A DNA stretch of 64,000 nucleotides from Amphimedon queenslandica (Eukaryota > Porifera > Demospongiae > Haplosclerida > Niphatidae). Each line of letters starts with the position of its first letter. Position 1 is the first letter of the stretch. Location: assembly GCF_000090795.2 (NCBI RefSeq), contig NW_003546245.1, positions 478,380-542,379 on the forward strand, given 5' to 3'. The notes beneath the pieces are model-generated. The model made no database searches and had not been told where the DNA came from. It worked only from the letters and a program-made list of their open reading frames with translations. Shown here one piece after another: positions 31,494-42,760 of this stretch. The position numbers and the translations under genes were made by a program.

Positions 31494-31890
31494 AATAAAA
31501 ATAAAAATAAATAAAATAAAATAAATAATAACAAAAAATAATAAACATAAATTTAAAAAATTAAAAGATAAAAATAATAATAAATAAAAATAAAAAATAA
31601 CAATAAAATAACAATAAAAAATAAGTAAAGATAACAAAATTAAAAATAAATCAAAATAAAATTTAAAATTAAAAAAATTAAAAATTAAAATTAAGAAAAA
31701 AGAAATAAAAATACAATAAAAAATGAAAAAAAAATTTTTAAATAAAATAAAAAAAATAAAAAAATAAATATTAAAACTATATAAAAATAATAAAATAATA
31801 AAAGTAAAAAATGAAAAATAAAGAAATAGAAAGAAAAATGATAAAATTAAATAAAGTAATAAAATAGTTAAAAAAAATAATAATAACATT
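31494..31890. repeat. A/T-only low-complexity tract
   Basis: About 400 bp made almost entirely of A-rich AAATA/AAAAT words on the + strand, with a few single G and C bases. It abuts the gap, and the sequence just left of the gap has the same character, so the gap probably lies in one longer A/T tract. Confidence 0.8.
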
Positions 31891-31893
31891 AAA

Positions 31894-32062
31894 AAGGGAG
31901 GGACAGAAGTTATTAATAGTTTCTGTAAACTAGACTAATTAAGTATCCGGAGTATAATCACGTGATCATAATTGTAGGTGGAGCTAACCCACGTGGCACA
32001 AGCAAGTCACTATGAAATTCTCTTTTAAAGTAAATTTGTTGTCCATTTTTACTGTTTTTTCT
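31894..32062 (+). promoter_or_regulatory. PWP2 promoter and first exon (functional copy of the duplicated segment)
   Basis: It contains CACGTG at 31959-31964 and 31990-31995, a GGTGGAGCT variant of the GC box, ATG 32012 and the functional donor GTAAAT. It is the partner of the relic at 28879-29058. Confidence 0.7.
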
Positions 32063-35000
32063 TTCTTTAGTTTTCGAACCTGTTAGGTGCTGTGTACAAG
32101 CAAGGCTCTATCCTATTTTCCTCTGATGGTAATAAAGTACTGAGTCCAGTGGGCAACCGCATATCGCAATTTGATTTGAAAAAGTGTGTCAATTATGAAA
32201 TTATTTTATATAACTAAATGTTTCTTTTTCTTAAGTAACAAGTCGTGCACTTTTCCATTTGAAAATCAAAAGAATATTTATTGTTTCACTGTATCGCCTG
32301 ATGGATCCCTATTGATCAGTGTGGATGAGGGTAAGTCATATACTCCATGATGTTATGTCACTGTTTCTCTGTATTTGTAGATGGGAAGGCTATATTGGTT
32401 AATCTTCAGCATCATATTGTATTGCATAGTTTCAATTTTAAATCAAAAGTATATGACATCAGATATAGTCCTAATGGAAAGTAAGTGGATACCCTGTACT
32501 ATAGACTATAGTACAGGGACTTTGGTCTAATTTTGGAGCAACTTTAAAAATTCATAAAAAATCCGAACTTGATTGGAATGAGCTCAAAGTTTCTACGCAA
32601 CATAAGTACATGTATATGTATCAGAAAACATTATAAAAATGGAGAATTCTCTACTTTTCATTTTTGGTGAAATTTGGCCAAAGTCCCTGTACTATAGTAC
32701 AGGGACTTTAACCTGATTTTGGAGCAACTTAAAAAATTCATGAAAAATCCAATTTTAATTGGAATCATCTCAAACTTGAAATACAACATAAGAACATGTA
32801 TATGCATCAGAAAAAATTATAAAAATGGAGAATTCTCTCCTTGACATTTTTGCCAAAATTTGGCCGAAGACCATGTACTATAGTACATGGTCTTTGGCCA
32901 GATTTTTGAGCAAATTAAAGAAATACAATTTTAATGGGATCGACTCTAAATTTTAAAATCTCCTTTTTATCCATTGCAGGTATGTTGCTGTGACACACGG
33001 GAAATCACTCCAGCTGTGGCATGCCCCGGGACGTTATGTTGATTTTGCTCCTTTTCACTTATACAGAAAGTACCCGCCTATGTATGACGACACTAGATGC
33101 ATTGATTGGTCCGACGACTCTAGGTAGAAGAATCCATACTTATTAATACATTTATTCAACTAACAAGTTATTTTTGTTCAGATTTGTAGCTGTTGGTTCA
33201 CGTGATATGAGTTGCCGTGTCTATTCTTCTGTTAAAGGAATCCGCCATGCTACTCTGCTGGGTCACAGGAGTACAGTGTGTGCCGTCTTCTTTGAGAAAA
33301 ACTCTTTAACCGTAAGGCTTTAGCTCTCCTCCTGTTTTGTCCTATATCGCGCTAATAATTAGCTGTACACTGTAAGTAAAGATGGAGCAGTCATTGTATG
33401 GGAACCTACCAAATCAATGGAAGAGATTGAGGAGTTCCTGACAGGTGAAGGGACCACAGAGGAAGATGGAGAGAAGGGGAGAGAGAAGGACTTCACTCAA
33501 GAAGAGGAAGAGGAGGAGGAGGAGACAAGAGAAGGTACAGCGATTGATGTATTGGAGTTTAGTGTGTCTTTACTTGTCTGTATAGATCTGCCAGTGTCAA
33601 AAAGAAAGCAAACGGATAAAATCATCTTTTGGAAAAAACAAGCAAAGTAAACAGATGGACAATTTTAATTAATACTACATTGTTATTATTGTCATTATTA
33701 TTATTATTGTTGTTGTTGTTGTTATTGCTTAGGCATTTATTTTCTCAAGACAGAGCTCGTGTCACGTGTGCAACATTGCATAAGTCGGGCAGGATGCTAA
33801 TCACTGGTTTCAATAATGGAGTGTTCACTCTTCATGAAATGCCTGATTTCAACCTAATCCACTCTTTGAGGTACATTTATTTTATCATTTTTGTTCTATA
33901 TTTACTCACATAATATAAACCTATATCTTTTTTTCTTACCTTCTTCTCTCCTTTGCTAGTATTTCAGAGCATCGGATTACAAGTGTATCAGTTAATTCAA
34001 CTGGTGAGTGGTTAGCATTTGGCTCCAGCACATTAGGTCAGCTGCTGGTCTGGGAGTGGCAGTCAGAGACGTACATACTGAAGCAGCAGAGCCACAATAA
34101 CGAGATGAACGCCATGTGCTACTCACCAGACGGCCAGTTGATTGCTACTGGTGGGGACGATGGAAAGGTACGATGGTCCGTGGGACGACTTTCCTTGCTT
34201 GACTATAGACATTATTGATCAGATATGTACATGTACATGTACAATCCTAACACTTTTGATTTTAGGTTAAGTTATGGAACACTTCCTCCGGGTTTTGTTT
34301 TGTCACATTTTCAGAGCACACTGCTCCTGTGACGTCAGTTCTATTTAATGCCTCCTGTAAGTTTGTGGTGAGTGGGTCGCTGGATGGAACCGTAAGAGCT
34401 TACGATCTCCAGAGGTAAAATAATGATATTTATTATTTTTTTTATTATTTTTTTTTATAGGTATAGGAATTTCCGTACCTTAGCTTCACCGCGTCCGGTT
34501 CAGTTTCGATCGCTGGCACTGGATATCAGTGGAGAGGTAGTAGCTGCTGGCTCTGTGGACACTTTTGAAATATTCGTATGGTCAATGAAAAATGGACGAC
34601 TTCTTGAAGTAAGGAAGAACTTAGAAATATGCACATCTCTCTCTCTCTTTCCAGATTTTGACTGGTCATGAAGGTCCAGTAAGTGGTTTGGCGTTCTCTC
34701 CTTCTCGCTCGATACTTGGTTCCTCCTCTTGGGACAAAACTGTTAAACTTTGGGACGTGTTTGAAAGTAAAGGAAACATTGAGACTCTCCCTCACTCAAC
34801 CGATGGTACTAACACTCTCCATCAGTCCCCCAGTATATCATTATATCTTTATAGTATTGACTTTATCTTATTCTCCTGATGGATCTCAGCTAGCAGTCGC
34901 TACATTAGATGGAGTTATATCACTATGGGATGTCAACACGTAAGTACATGTACTGTTTGACATGTACATGTACATGTGTGTGTGTGTGTGTATTAATTTC

Positions 35001-38000
35001 ATTATTTTATTCAATGTCTCTAGTTCTTCTCAAATTGGTACTATCGAAGGACGGAATGATCTTGAAGTTGGTAGGAGATCGGCCGATAAGATAACTGCTA
35101 AAAGACTCTCAGAGAACACGTAGGGACCCAATCACGTGACAATGACTCTCTCTCCTTTAGTCATTTCACAACTCTGTGCTATACAGCTGACGGCCAGTCC
35201 CTCCTAGCTGGTGGTAGATCAAAGTTTGTCTGTCTGTATGATGTTAGACATCAGCAGCTCCTCAAGAAATATCAAACGTCCAATAATCAGATTTATGATG
35301 GAATGAAGGTAAACCCTAATTAATTGGCAGATCCACTGATATTTTGTGTGCAATAATAATTACTGGAAAACTTCAAGAAATCTAGGACAAGCAAAAACCC
35401 ATTAGTTCCATTGTTACGAAATCCGTGACAAGCAAAAACCCATTAGTTCCATTGTCACGAAATCCGTGACAAGCAAAAACCCATCAGTTCCATTATCACG
35501 AAATCCGTGACAAGCAAAAACCCATTTTTGGTAGGCTTTGCTAGACGTACATCTACATGTACATGTATATATATCAATAATTTAATTTAATAGTATTTAC
35601 ACATGTTTCCTGCTTAATTTAATTTGTGTTGTCTAGGATTTCTTGTGTGTGTGTGTGTGTGCATGTGTCTGTATAGTCCCAATGATTACTGAAAGTAGTA
35701 GACTAAATGCACTTGTATGTATTGAAGAGCAACCAGTACACAATGAGGGACGTCAGTACATGCAATATACATGTACATGTACTAAGATGTTTTAATTTGC
35801 ATATTTTATGATATTGCATGTATCATTAGAGGGTTCTTAGCAGTCGTAATATGACCGAGGCTGGCCCATTGGACATGATAAGTGATGATGATGAAAGAGA
35901 CTCCGATGATGATAGAAGACTAATACCGTTACCAGGTGTCAGGAAAGGTAAGAAACTCACTACTAATGACTATACTATCAATTTGTATTGAGAAACATAT
36001 ACATGTAATTGCTTCTGTGAGAAAGGGACTCCCGATACTCTCGTATTAACACTAATAGATTACGTACATGTACATCTCCAGATGTTCTAACGAGTGACTT
36101 CATCATGTTTTACTTATTGTGTGTGTGTGAGAAAGAGAGATTACTGCCAAGTTCCAGCTGCTGTTTAAAACTTCTTTTAATGAAACATCACGTCCTCTCC
36201 TACTGTCTATACTATCACTATCCCGGTTAGTTATTTATGTCATATTATGGTCTACTGCTTTGACTGGTTCTCATGATGCAATGAAGGAAGTGAGGAGCTA
36301 CGCTTTTGACTGGAAGAGTGCAGTGTGTAACTGCTTTATTAAATTACTTTGATCTTTACTTAATTGCATTGTCTGTGTGAAGTGAAGGGGAGCCATGACC
36401 TTGTCACAAAAATAAATAAATAAATTGTTAGCTGGTTGTACGGCACGTGAATCTGGGAACAGCCACAAGTGACCAAGATTACATAATCCAGACGAATACA
36501 GTTCTCTTTATTGTTATTTACCTTGTCTGTATACCAATTGCAAATTCATATTTATGTGTGTGTGTGTGATATTTGCTTTGCTCAGTAGCACAACAAGACT
36601 CCTTACATAACGCTTGACAACTGTCTAGTTTGCAACTAATTGATCATGCTCTAGTCCCAGGGTAGATATTATGTAATATGTGTGAACATGGAGAGATCAC
36701 ATTTTTGTGGGTATACACTGTAGTGTATGTTCCTATGTACTTGTATGTGCTGAAGACTACACCCCTCTGTCTCATTCTCTGTCCTGTATGTCTATACTGT
36801 ATTTCCCATCCTCTCTCAGTTACAGACAGGAATTTGTTAATCTGTCTGTTCATATCCTAACTCTGTCTCTCTCTCCCTCTCTCTCTCTCTCCCTCCCTGC
36901 CTCTGTGTTATAGGAAAGTTGTCATAACAATGTCTAATGACTTGGTAAAGTGTTTGCCATATTTGGTGTCCCTCTCTTTGTTTGCATTTGTCTTCCTTTA
37001 TCATAGTCATAATCAACTCTTGTGGCACTTTTGTTTTATTTATTTCTTTGAGCCAGACACACTCACAGGAAGGGCGGAGGAAATTGATACCTAGTTATTT
37101 TGATTTCGGAATGTTAATCATATTGTTATTATTATTTGTATTTATTTATCCTTTAGGTGATTATAGCTCACGTAAAACTCATCCAGAAATAAGGACAAAG
37201 TCCCTTCAGTTCTCACCAACTGGTGCGTACAGAATTAATTAGTGTGTGGGCGGGCTGGGCCTAGAACACATGAACATTAAATTGCTACCTATTTGCAAAG
37301 GTTTCAAATTTTTGTATATGATTCCTCATTAAAAATGGCTCAGAAAAAGCTCAATTTTATTGCAGATTATGTTTGAGTCCCTTATGTGTATAGCTGTGAA
37401 TGCTCTGTCGAAAAGTTGAACTGATTCTGATCACAAATTATAATTATTATAGAAACTTGGATCATAGTATTTATATTAATAGGTAAGGCGTGGTCAGCAG
37501 TGACTACGGAAGGGCTACTGGTCTTTACCCTGGACAGTGGTATAGTCTTTGACCCGTTTGATCTCACAGTTGATGTGACAGTCGAATCAGTGAGAGATGC
37601 CGTCAAAGGAAAGGATTTCACCAACGCACTGATCATGAGCCTCCGCCTAAATGAGCCTGACGTGGTTGTGGAAGCAATCGAATCAATTCCTGTAGCTAAC
37701 AGTGAGTTCAATAATAAATTATTATTATTTACATGTGTTACTATTACCCTACCAAGTATTGTCAATACAGTTGTATTAGATATAAGAGGAAGTCCTAATG
37801 TGTATGTACATATATGCTATTGTTTTGATTCCAGCTGCAAATCACAAAGCATCACTCATACAAACTGCCAACACTTCAGAATTACCAAGTGCCTGTTTTT
37901 TGTTATGACTCGCACGTCTCCAAGTGGCAGTGCTACAACGAGTCGTTAGTGAACATATATGGTCAATTTTGATCATTATCTCCCCTATCAGCTCTAAAGA

Positions 38001-38332
38001 GTTAGAACTAATCTGCAGTGGGCATACGGAACAATACAGGGTTGGCCCGTTAGTGGAAGGGTGTGTGTGTTAGTGATGTGTAAGTGAGGGGGTGCAGTGA
38101 GCTGATCTATACTACTATTGGATGGATCTTATAGAGGCAATAGTACCAGAACAATAACAAGCAACAGTTAATGGAGAATGATGCAACAGTAGTTGTAATG
38201 CTGACGTCTTTTAGTTAATTCTTTTTTTAGGTATTGTATGCTGCTACATGTACATTGTACATGTATTTATAGCATCGTTATTTTTATTCCCGTTATCATC
38301 ATCATTATTATTATTGCTAATATTATTATTAC

Positions 38333-38372
<40 letters not shown>

Positions 38373-41300
38373 TATTATTATAATTATATTAGCATCATTC
38401 CATTTCATACATGTACAGGCACATTCTCTTAATTATTATCGATCAGTATTCTTAAACATTGCACCTCCACATAATATTATTTTAGACAATATCATTCTGC
38501 TCAACTAATTGAGTGGCATGCTTCTATTATTCCATTAAGGTGTTATGTCATTGTTTTTCTTTTGTTGTTGTGTGGCTTTGTGTGGTGAATACCTGCAACT
38601 TTATACTCCACTCTCCGAGAGTAGCATCTGTCAGGCTCTTACCATTATTGTGATAGTGTCTAAGTGTTCCCTTGGAAACTCTCTTCTGCTTTGTGACAGC
38701 TGGTCTTGTGTTGTGTTGACCCTTCAACTAGCAATGGGTTTCACCATTCACACGGCATAATGACTTTAAATTAATTTTAGATTGCTGAATTGGATACCAG
38801 CTGTAGACACACACACACCATAGATACTGTATCTCAGTATGCTCTATAGTGATTATATGTACTATTATGCAGTTATTGGGTCTAAGCTGATTTGCCCTAG
38901 TATAATGCAATAATTTTCCCTTGACAGCTGAAAGGAGGTGTGTGCACGTACATGTAATTTGGCACATCATCAGTACTAACCATATTAGACACCTGCTGAC
39001 CAAAATAATAGTAAAGTTTTCAATGCCCTTTACTCCAGTATTCCTGATGCTCCTTGCATTTCTATAAATTGATATTCTCAGTGTACTTCTCAATGTATTT
39101 CTAAAATATTGGAGTGTCTGTCTTGTATATAGTTCTGGGAACATTGTGGAGGATGGGGTTTATGGTTGCTGACTTCATGCAAGCCTTAGCAGATGTGCTC
39201 CATGTAACAAGACCCAGTGCTGCATGATAGTTGGTTTAGCAATGTAATATGCATAATATATAGATATTCACACCAGCATTGTAAGTGTCCTTATTCACAT
39301 TTACTATACATACATACGCTGGCCATTAAAATATTCATAGTCGAGTGATATGATACAATATGTTAATTATTTAATAGATGGGCTAGCCTCCAGACAATGA
39401 GACGCGCTTTGATATGTTTCCATGTATACCCAATGTCTGCAGACTAATGGTGGCCTGGGTGATGTCATTAACTATAACTATATAGTAGAGGCTGCAAACT
39501 AATGGTGGTCCTGGGTGATCTCATTAACTGTAGCTATATAATGGAGGCTGCAGACTAATGGTGGCCCTGGGTGATGTCATTAACATATAGTGGAGGGCAG
39601 GCAGGTATGGTTGGGATGAGCAAACAACCATCTGTGTTTAGACAGTTTTTGTCTATAGACTGTACTCTATTATGCTTGTTCTTAATTAGATTAAAGCTGT
39701 TAGTGTTATGATAGCTTTATGCCATTGTTTGTACCTACATAGATACTGTGTACTGTGTAGACACTAGACAGTGGAATAGGATTATTAGTTTTCCAATATA
39801 CTTTTCTTGCTGTTTTTGTTCACAAGCATCTGTCATGGGAATGGCACACAAAGCGCTTGTCAGTTTCAAAGTAACTCATTAAGTTTGTTCTTCCCTAGCT
39901 CTCTTCCTCTTTCCCTCTCTCTTAATTTCTTTTCTTCCAATTTCCCCCTTTTCCTATTATTTGTTATGTTGTGTGTGTTTGCTGTACATTGAATTATCCC
40001 TACCAGAAGACACACTATCTCCCTCTCTCTCTCTTCATAAGGACAAAGGTTGAGAAGTAGCTATGGTGATAGTAGCAGCTATACTGACCCCTGGCTAATA
40101 AATCAGTCTGCTTATTAGCTCTGTTTATATGCATGTCCATTATTAGCGTGTTTTATCTGATTTAGAACGTGTGGGATGATACATAAGTAGGTGCACGATT
40201 AAGCTTAGTTTTGTATATTAAACACGTGTCCTCTTTATTGTTTAGTCTCTGTAGCTTCCATAAACAGCTGTTGCCTAGCTCCCTCTCTCTCTCTCTCTGC
40301 ATTGAAGTGTCTTCGATTGCTCTTGGCACAAACACAGGACATGTGCCTGTAATTAATATGTAATGAATTAGACATATGTCTCCATACATGGCATTTATAT
40401 TATGTATATACACATGCATAGAGTAGTATATGCAGGCATTATACTACACAGACATACAAGTGCATGCTAGTAGTGATGGCTGTATAGTGTTACTGCCTTA
40501 CTTAGTGTCATTCAATCAGTTTGTGTCGTCTTCTTTGTTGTTGTCTCTGTTCTTGTTGCAATTTTGTCTCAGTTTGTCTCTTTGCACAATGGCCCTACTT
40601 CTCCTCCCATGTTTTGGGCTAATATACATGTTTATTTATTATTATTATTATTCATATCATGCGCCTGTATTTAAGGAAATGATGACTATTAATAGTACCA
40701 TGTGTTCATAATAGACTTGTATAGACTATGCTGCACATGTGTATACTGTAACTACTGTCTGTCGTTATGTTATGCTAATTATTAATATTTGAGTAGGCAG
40801 GGTGACCTTATGTTTCATCTGTCACTTCTCCATTAGTAACTATATGTGCGTCAGTGTACAAGCATCTGATATAAATCATTGAGTCTATCAATCCAATAGT
40901 GATTCTGTTCCATTCGCTAATTAATTTTTATATTTTTATTGTGAGTTTTATTTTTGTTGTTGTTGATGTTTTTGTCTAGCAGTGTGTTTTGCCTGTTTTG
41001 CAATTGTTACTATAATCAAAGAGTTGGTGGAGACAGGACAATTTGTCTTCAATGGGTTAAGCAGTCACACTCAAGCTCACCACTCCCTTTTCTTTTCTAT
41101 CCTTTTTCTTTCTTCTCTGCCTCTTCTCGTTCTCTCTCCTATGTTAATTTCACGGTTCTTCCACCTGGTATATGGGTTACGTAGCAATTAATTATACAAG
41201 CTTTGATCGTTCCTATGTTTCAAAAATGTGCTGTGTATATGTGATAAAGATTGTATGGTACAAAGTCTCAACTTCTTTGATCTGTTTCCTCTATTCAACC

Positions 41301-42104
41301 ATTGGATGCTGCTCTTTGTGTTTGTGTAAATTTATGATGTGTTTGTTTTATTTGACCTTAAGAAGCAGTAGTGATATTTAGTGATTAGATGACTTTAGCT
41401 AAATGGGATAGTCTGAAACTTCTTTTTTTAAATTCTTTTCTCTCTCTCTCACTCTCTCTTATTCTCTCTCATCTCACCTCTCTCCGCTACAGTTGAGCTG
41501 ATTCTTAACGGTCTGTCTCCAGTTTACATTGAGAGATTATTGCCAGTGCTGGCAGAGAGACTTGACGCATCTCCTCACATTCAATACTACATCACTTGGT
41601 CCTCAAAGCTGCTCTCTCTGCATACAGAAACCATCAAGCAGAACAGTACTTCACTAGCAAGTCTTATTACAGACCTGCAAAAGAGCATCATTCAAAAACA
41701 GAAGGATCTTGGCAAGTTGTAAGTGATGGGATAATAATATAGAATTTTTAAAGATCAAGAATCATTCTTAAAAATTATTTTTACGGTCATTGCGTGAGGC
41801 TTTGATGTATATATTGCTGTGTTTTGCCTGGAGTGTTTTCTTACTCCTTGTTCTGGTAGTGGCCTATATATGGCTCTTTAAAGGGACCATCAGGGGGCAC
41901 CTGTTTATGTGTTATGGCTATACCTTTAAGCTGTGTCCCTTGAGATGAGAGTTTGCAGATTCATGTAATGAATCAATGGGAATGTTGGTTTACACCAGTG
42001 AATTAAAAGTTAATTAATGAGTGAATCCGTCTGAGTTAGTTTAGCATCTTTTAACCAATTTTCACACATTAGGCCAGCAAATGTGTTGATGAATTTATGA
42101 CTTA

Positions 42105-42187
<83 letters not shown>

Positions 42188-42305
42188 NNNNNNNNNNNNN
42201 NNNNNNNNNNNNNNNNNNNNNNNNNNNNNNNNNNNNNTTAGTATGCTGGAGTTACGTAGATCGGGAAAGAACACTGACAGCTACACCACTGCTATCAGCA
42301 AATAA
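32012..42305 (+). CDS. PWP2: Periodic tryptophan protein 2 (UTP-B subunit, WD40)
   Basis: ATG 32012 encodes MKFSFK and splices to FSNLLGAVY, matching the human start MKFAYRFSNLLGTVY. WD40 repeats then follow in order: NRISQFDLKNNKS, CIDWSDDSRFVAVGSRDMS, an acidic insert (EEEEEEEETRE near 33500), WLAFGSS with QLLVWEWQSE, YSPDGQLIATGGDDGKVK, GSLDGTVRAYDLQRYRNFRT, GHEGPVSGLAFSPS, and LAGGRSKFVCLYDVR. The C-terminal helical region (FTNALIMSLRLNEPDVV; VYIERLLPVL) also matches. PWP2 is a nucleolar scaffold of the small-subunit processome. The last two coding exons are far apart: 37483-37701, then 41493-41719 after a 3.8 kb intron. The terminal exon is probably 42242-42305, ending AISK-stop, just beyond an N gap, so a different last exon inside the gap cannot be excluded. 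Confidence 0.93.
32490..32985. repeat. CTATAG-centred family, subtype 2 array in PWP2 intron
   Basis: Three junction palindromes occur about 190 bp apart: near 32492-32518 (with the core doubled as CTATAGACTATAG), 32680-32709 (30-bp perfect palindrome) and 32867-32894 (28-bp perfect palindrome). Units carry TATAGTACAGGGACTTTGG at one end and its complement at the other, so they read as short inverted-repeat elements sharing ends. Confidence 0.9.
35386..35527 (+). repeat. 41-bp tandem repeat, about 3.5 copies, each with a hairpin
   Basis: GACAAGCAAAAACCCAT starts at 35386, 35427, 35468 and 35509, exactly 41 bp apart. Each unit boundary has TTGTCACG-AAATC-CGTGACAA, an 8-bp stem, with single-base changes in two copies. 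It lies in a PWP2 intron. Confidence 0.9.
37285..37440 (+). repeat. Diverged unit of the CTATAG-centred family
   Basis: AAAAATGGCTCAGAAAA, CCCTTATGTGTATAGCTG and GTTGAACTGATTCTGATCAC match the family interior loosely. It lies in a PWP2 intron. Confidence 0.5.
39437..39597 (+). repeat. About 56-bp tandem repeat, three copies
   Basis: Each copy begins CTGCARACTAATGGTGG and contains CTGGGTGAT(G/C)TCATTAAC. The third copy is shortened. It lies in the 3.8 kb PWP2 intron, where I find no gene. Confidence 0.85.
42105..42237 (+). repeat. (CT)n microsatellite running into a 50-N gap
   Basis: About 40 CT units at 42105-42187 followed by N at 42188-42237, just before the probable last PWP2 exon. The gap is most likely an unresolved continuation of the CT run. 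Confidence 0.9.
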
Positions 42306-42568
42306 CTAACCATAATTTGCACTTGTTTCCTCTTGTTGTAAAGTTTTTTCCTTGTTCTCAGTTTGTATGATACAGCTTTTGTGGGCCTATATTTGTCCAC
42401 ACACACACCAACTGTGTAATGAGGGTATTAAATATACTTTTCAGTATTAAATACACTTTTCAGTTGCTAAAATGTATAGTGATGAAAATGCTTTGGCTGC
42501 AAACCGCATTTGAGAGTGGGCGTTGTCTTCTCTTCCTCTTGCATTGCTAAGTGACTGGGTTTGCCGCC
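42306..42568. other. Intergenic region between PWP2 and the CUB gene
   Basis: 3' flank of PWP2 followed by the distal promoter of the CUB gene. A short imperfect repeat of GTATTAAATA(T/C)AC occurs near 42427-42462. Nothing else recognised. Confidence 0.4.
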
Positions 42569-42576
42569 TATAAAAG
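42569..42576 (+). promoter_or_regulatory. TATA box (TATAAAAG) of the CUB gene
   Basis: TATAAAAG lies about 190 bp upstream of ATG 42761, with a likely transcription start near 42600. It is the only convincing TATA box I see next to a gene in this window. Confidence 0.65.
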
Positions 42577-42760
42577 CACCTCTTGTGGATAGAAGAGACA
42601 TCAATTTCGAGAAGGAGAGCAAGCAAACAAACAAGGACAGTTCTGATCTGCTAAGAGCACTGCTGGTGTAATAATAGATACTTTATTCCTGACGACTTGT
42701 CCACTAGCAGTTTTAGTTAATATTTATTATCAGATCCCAGCCCTTCATCAGCAATTCAAC

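Noticed and set aside
30641-31889. Long minus-strand open frames across the N gap
   Set aside because: They consist of unknown residues plus Phe/Leu/Tyr runs from A/T-only DNA and carry no coding signal.
35386-35527. Possible CRISPR-like array
   Set aside because: The units are contiguous with no variable spacers, and the host is an animal; it is a simple tandem repeat.
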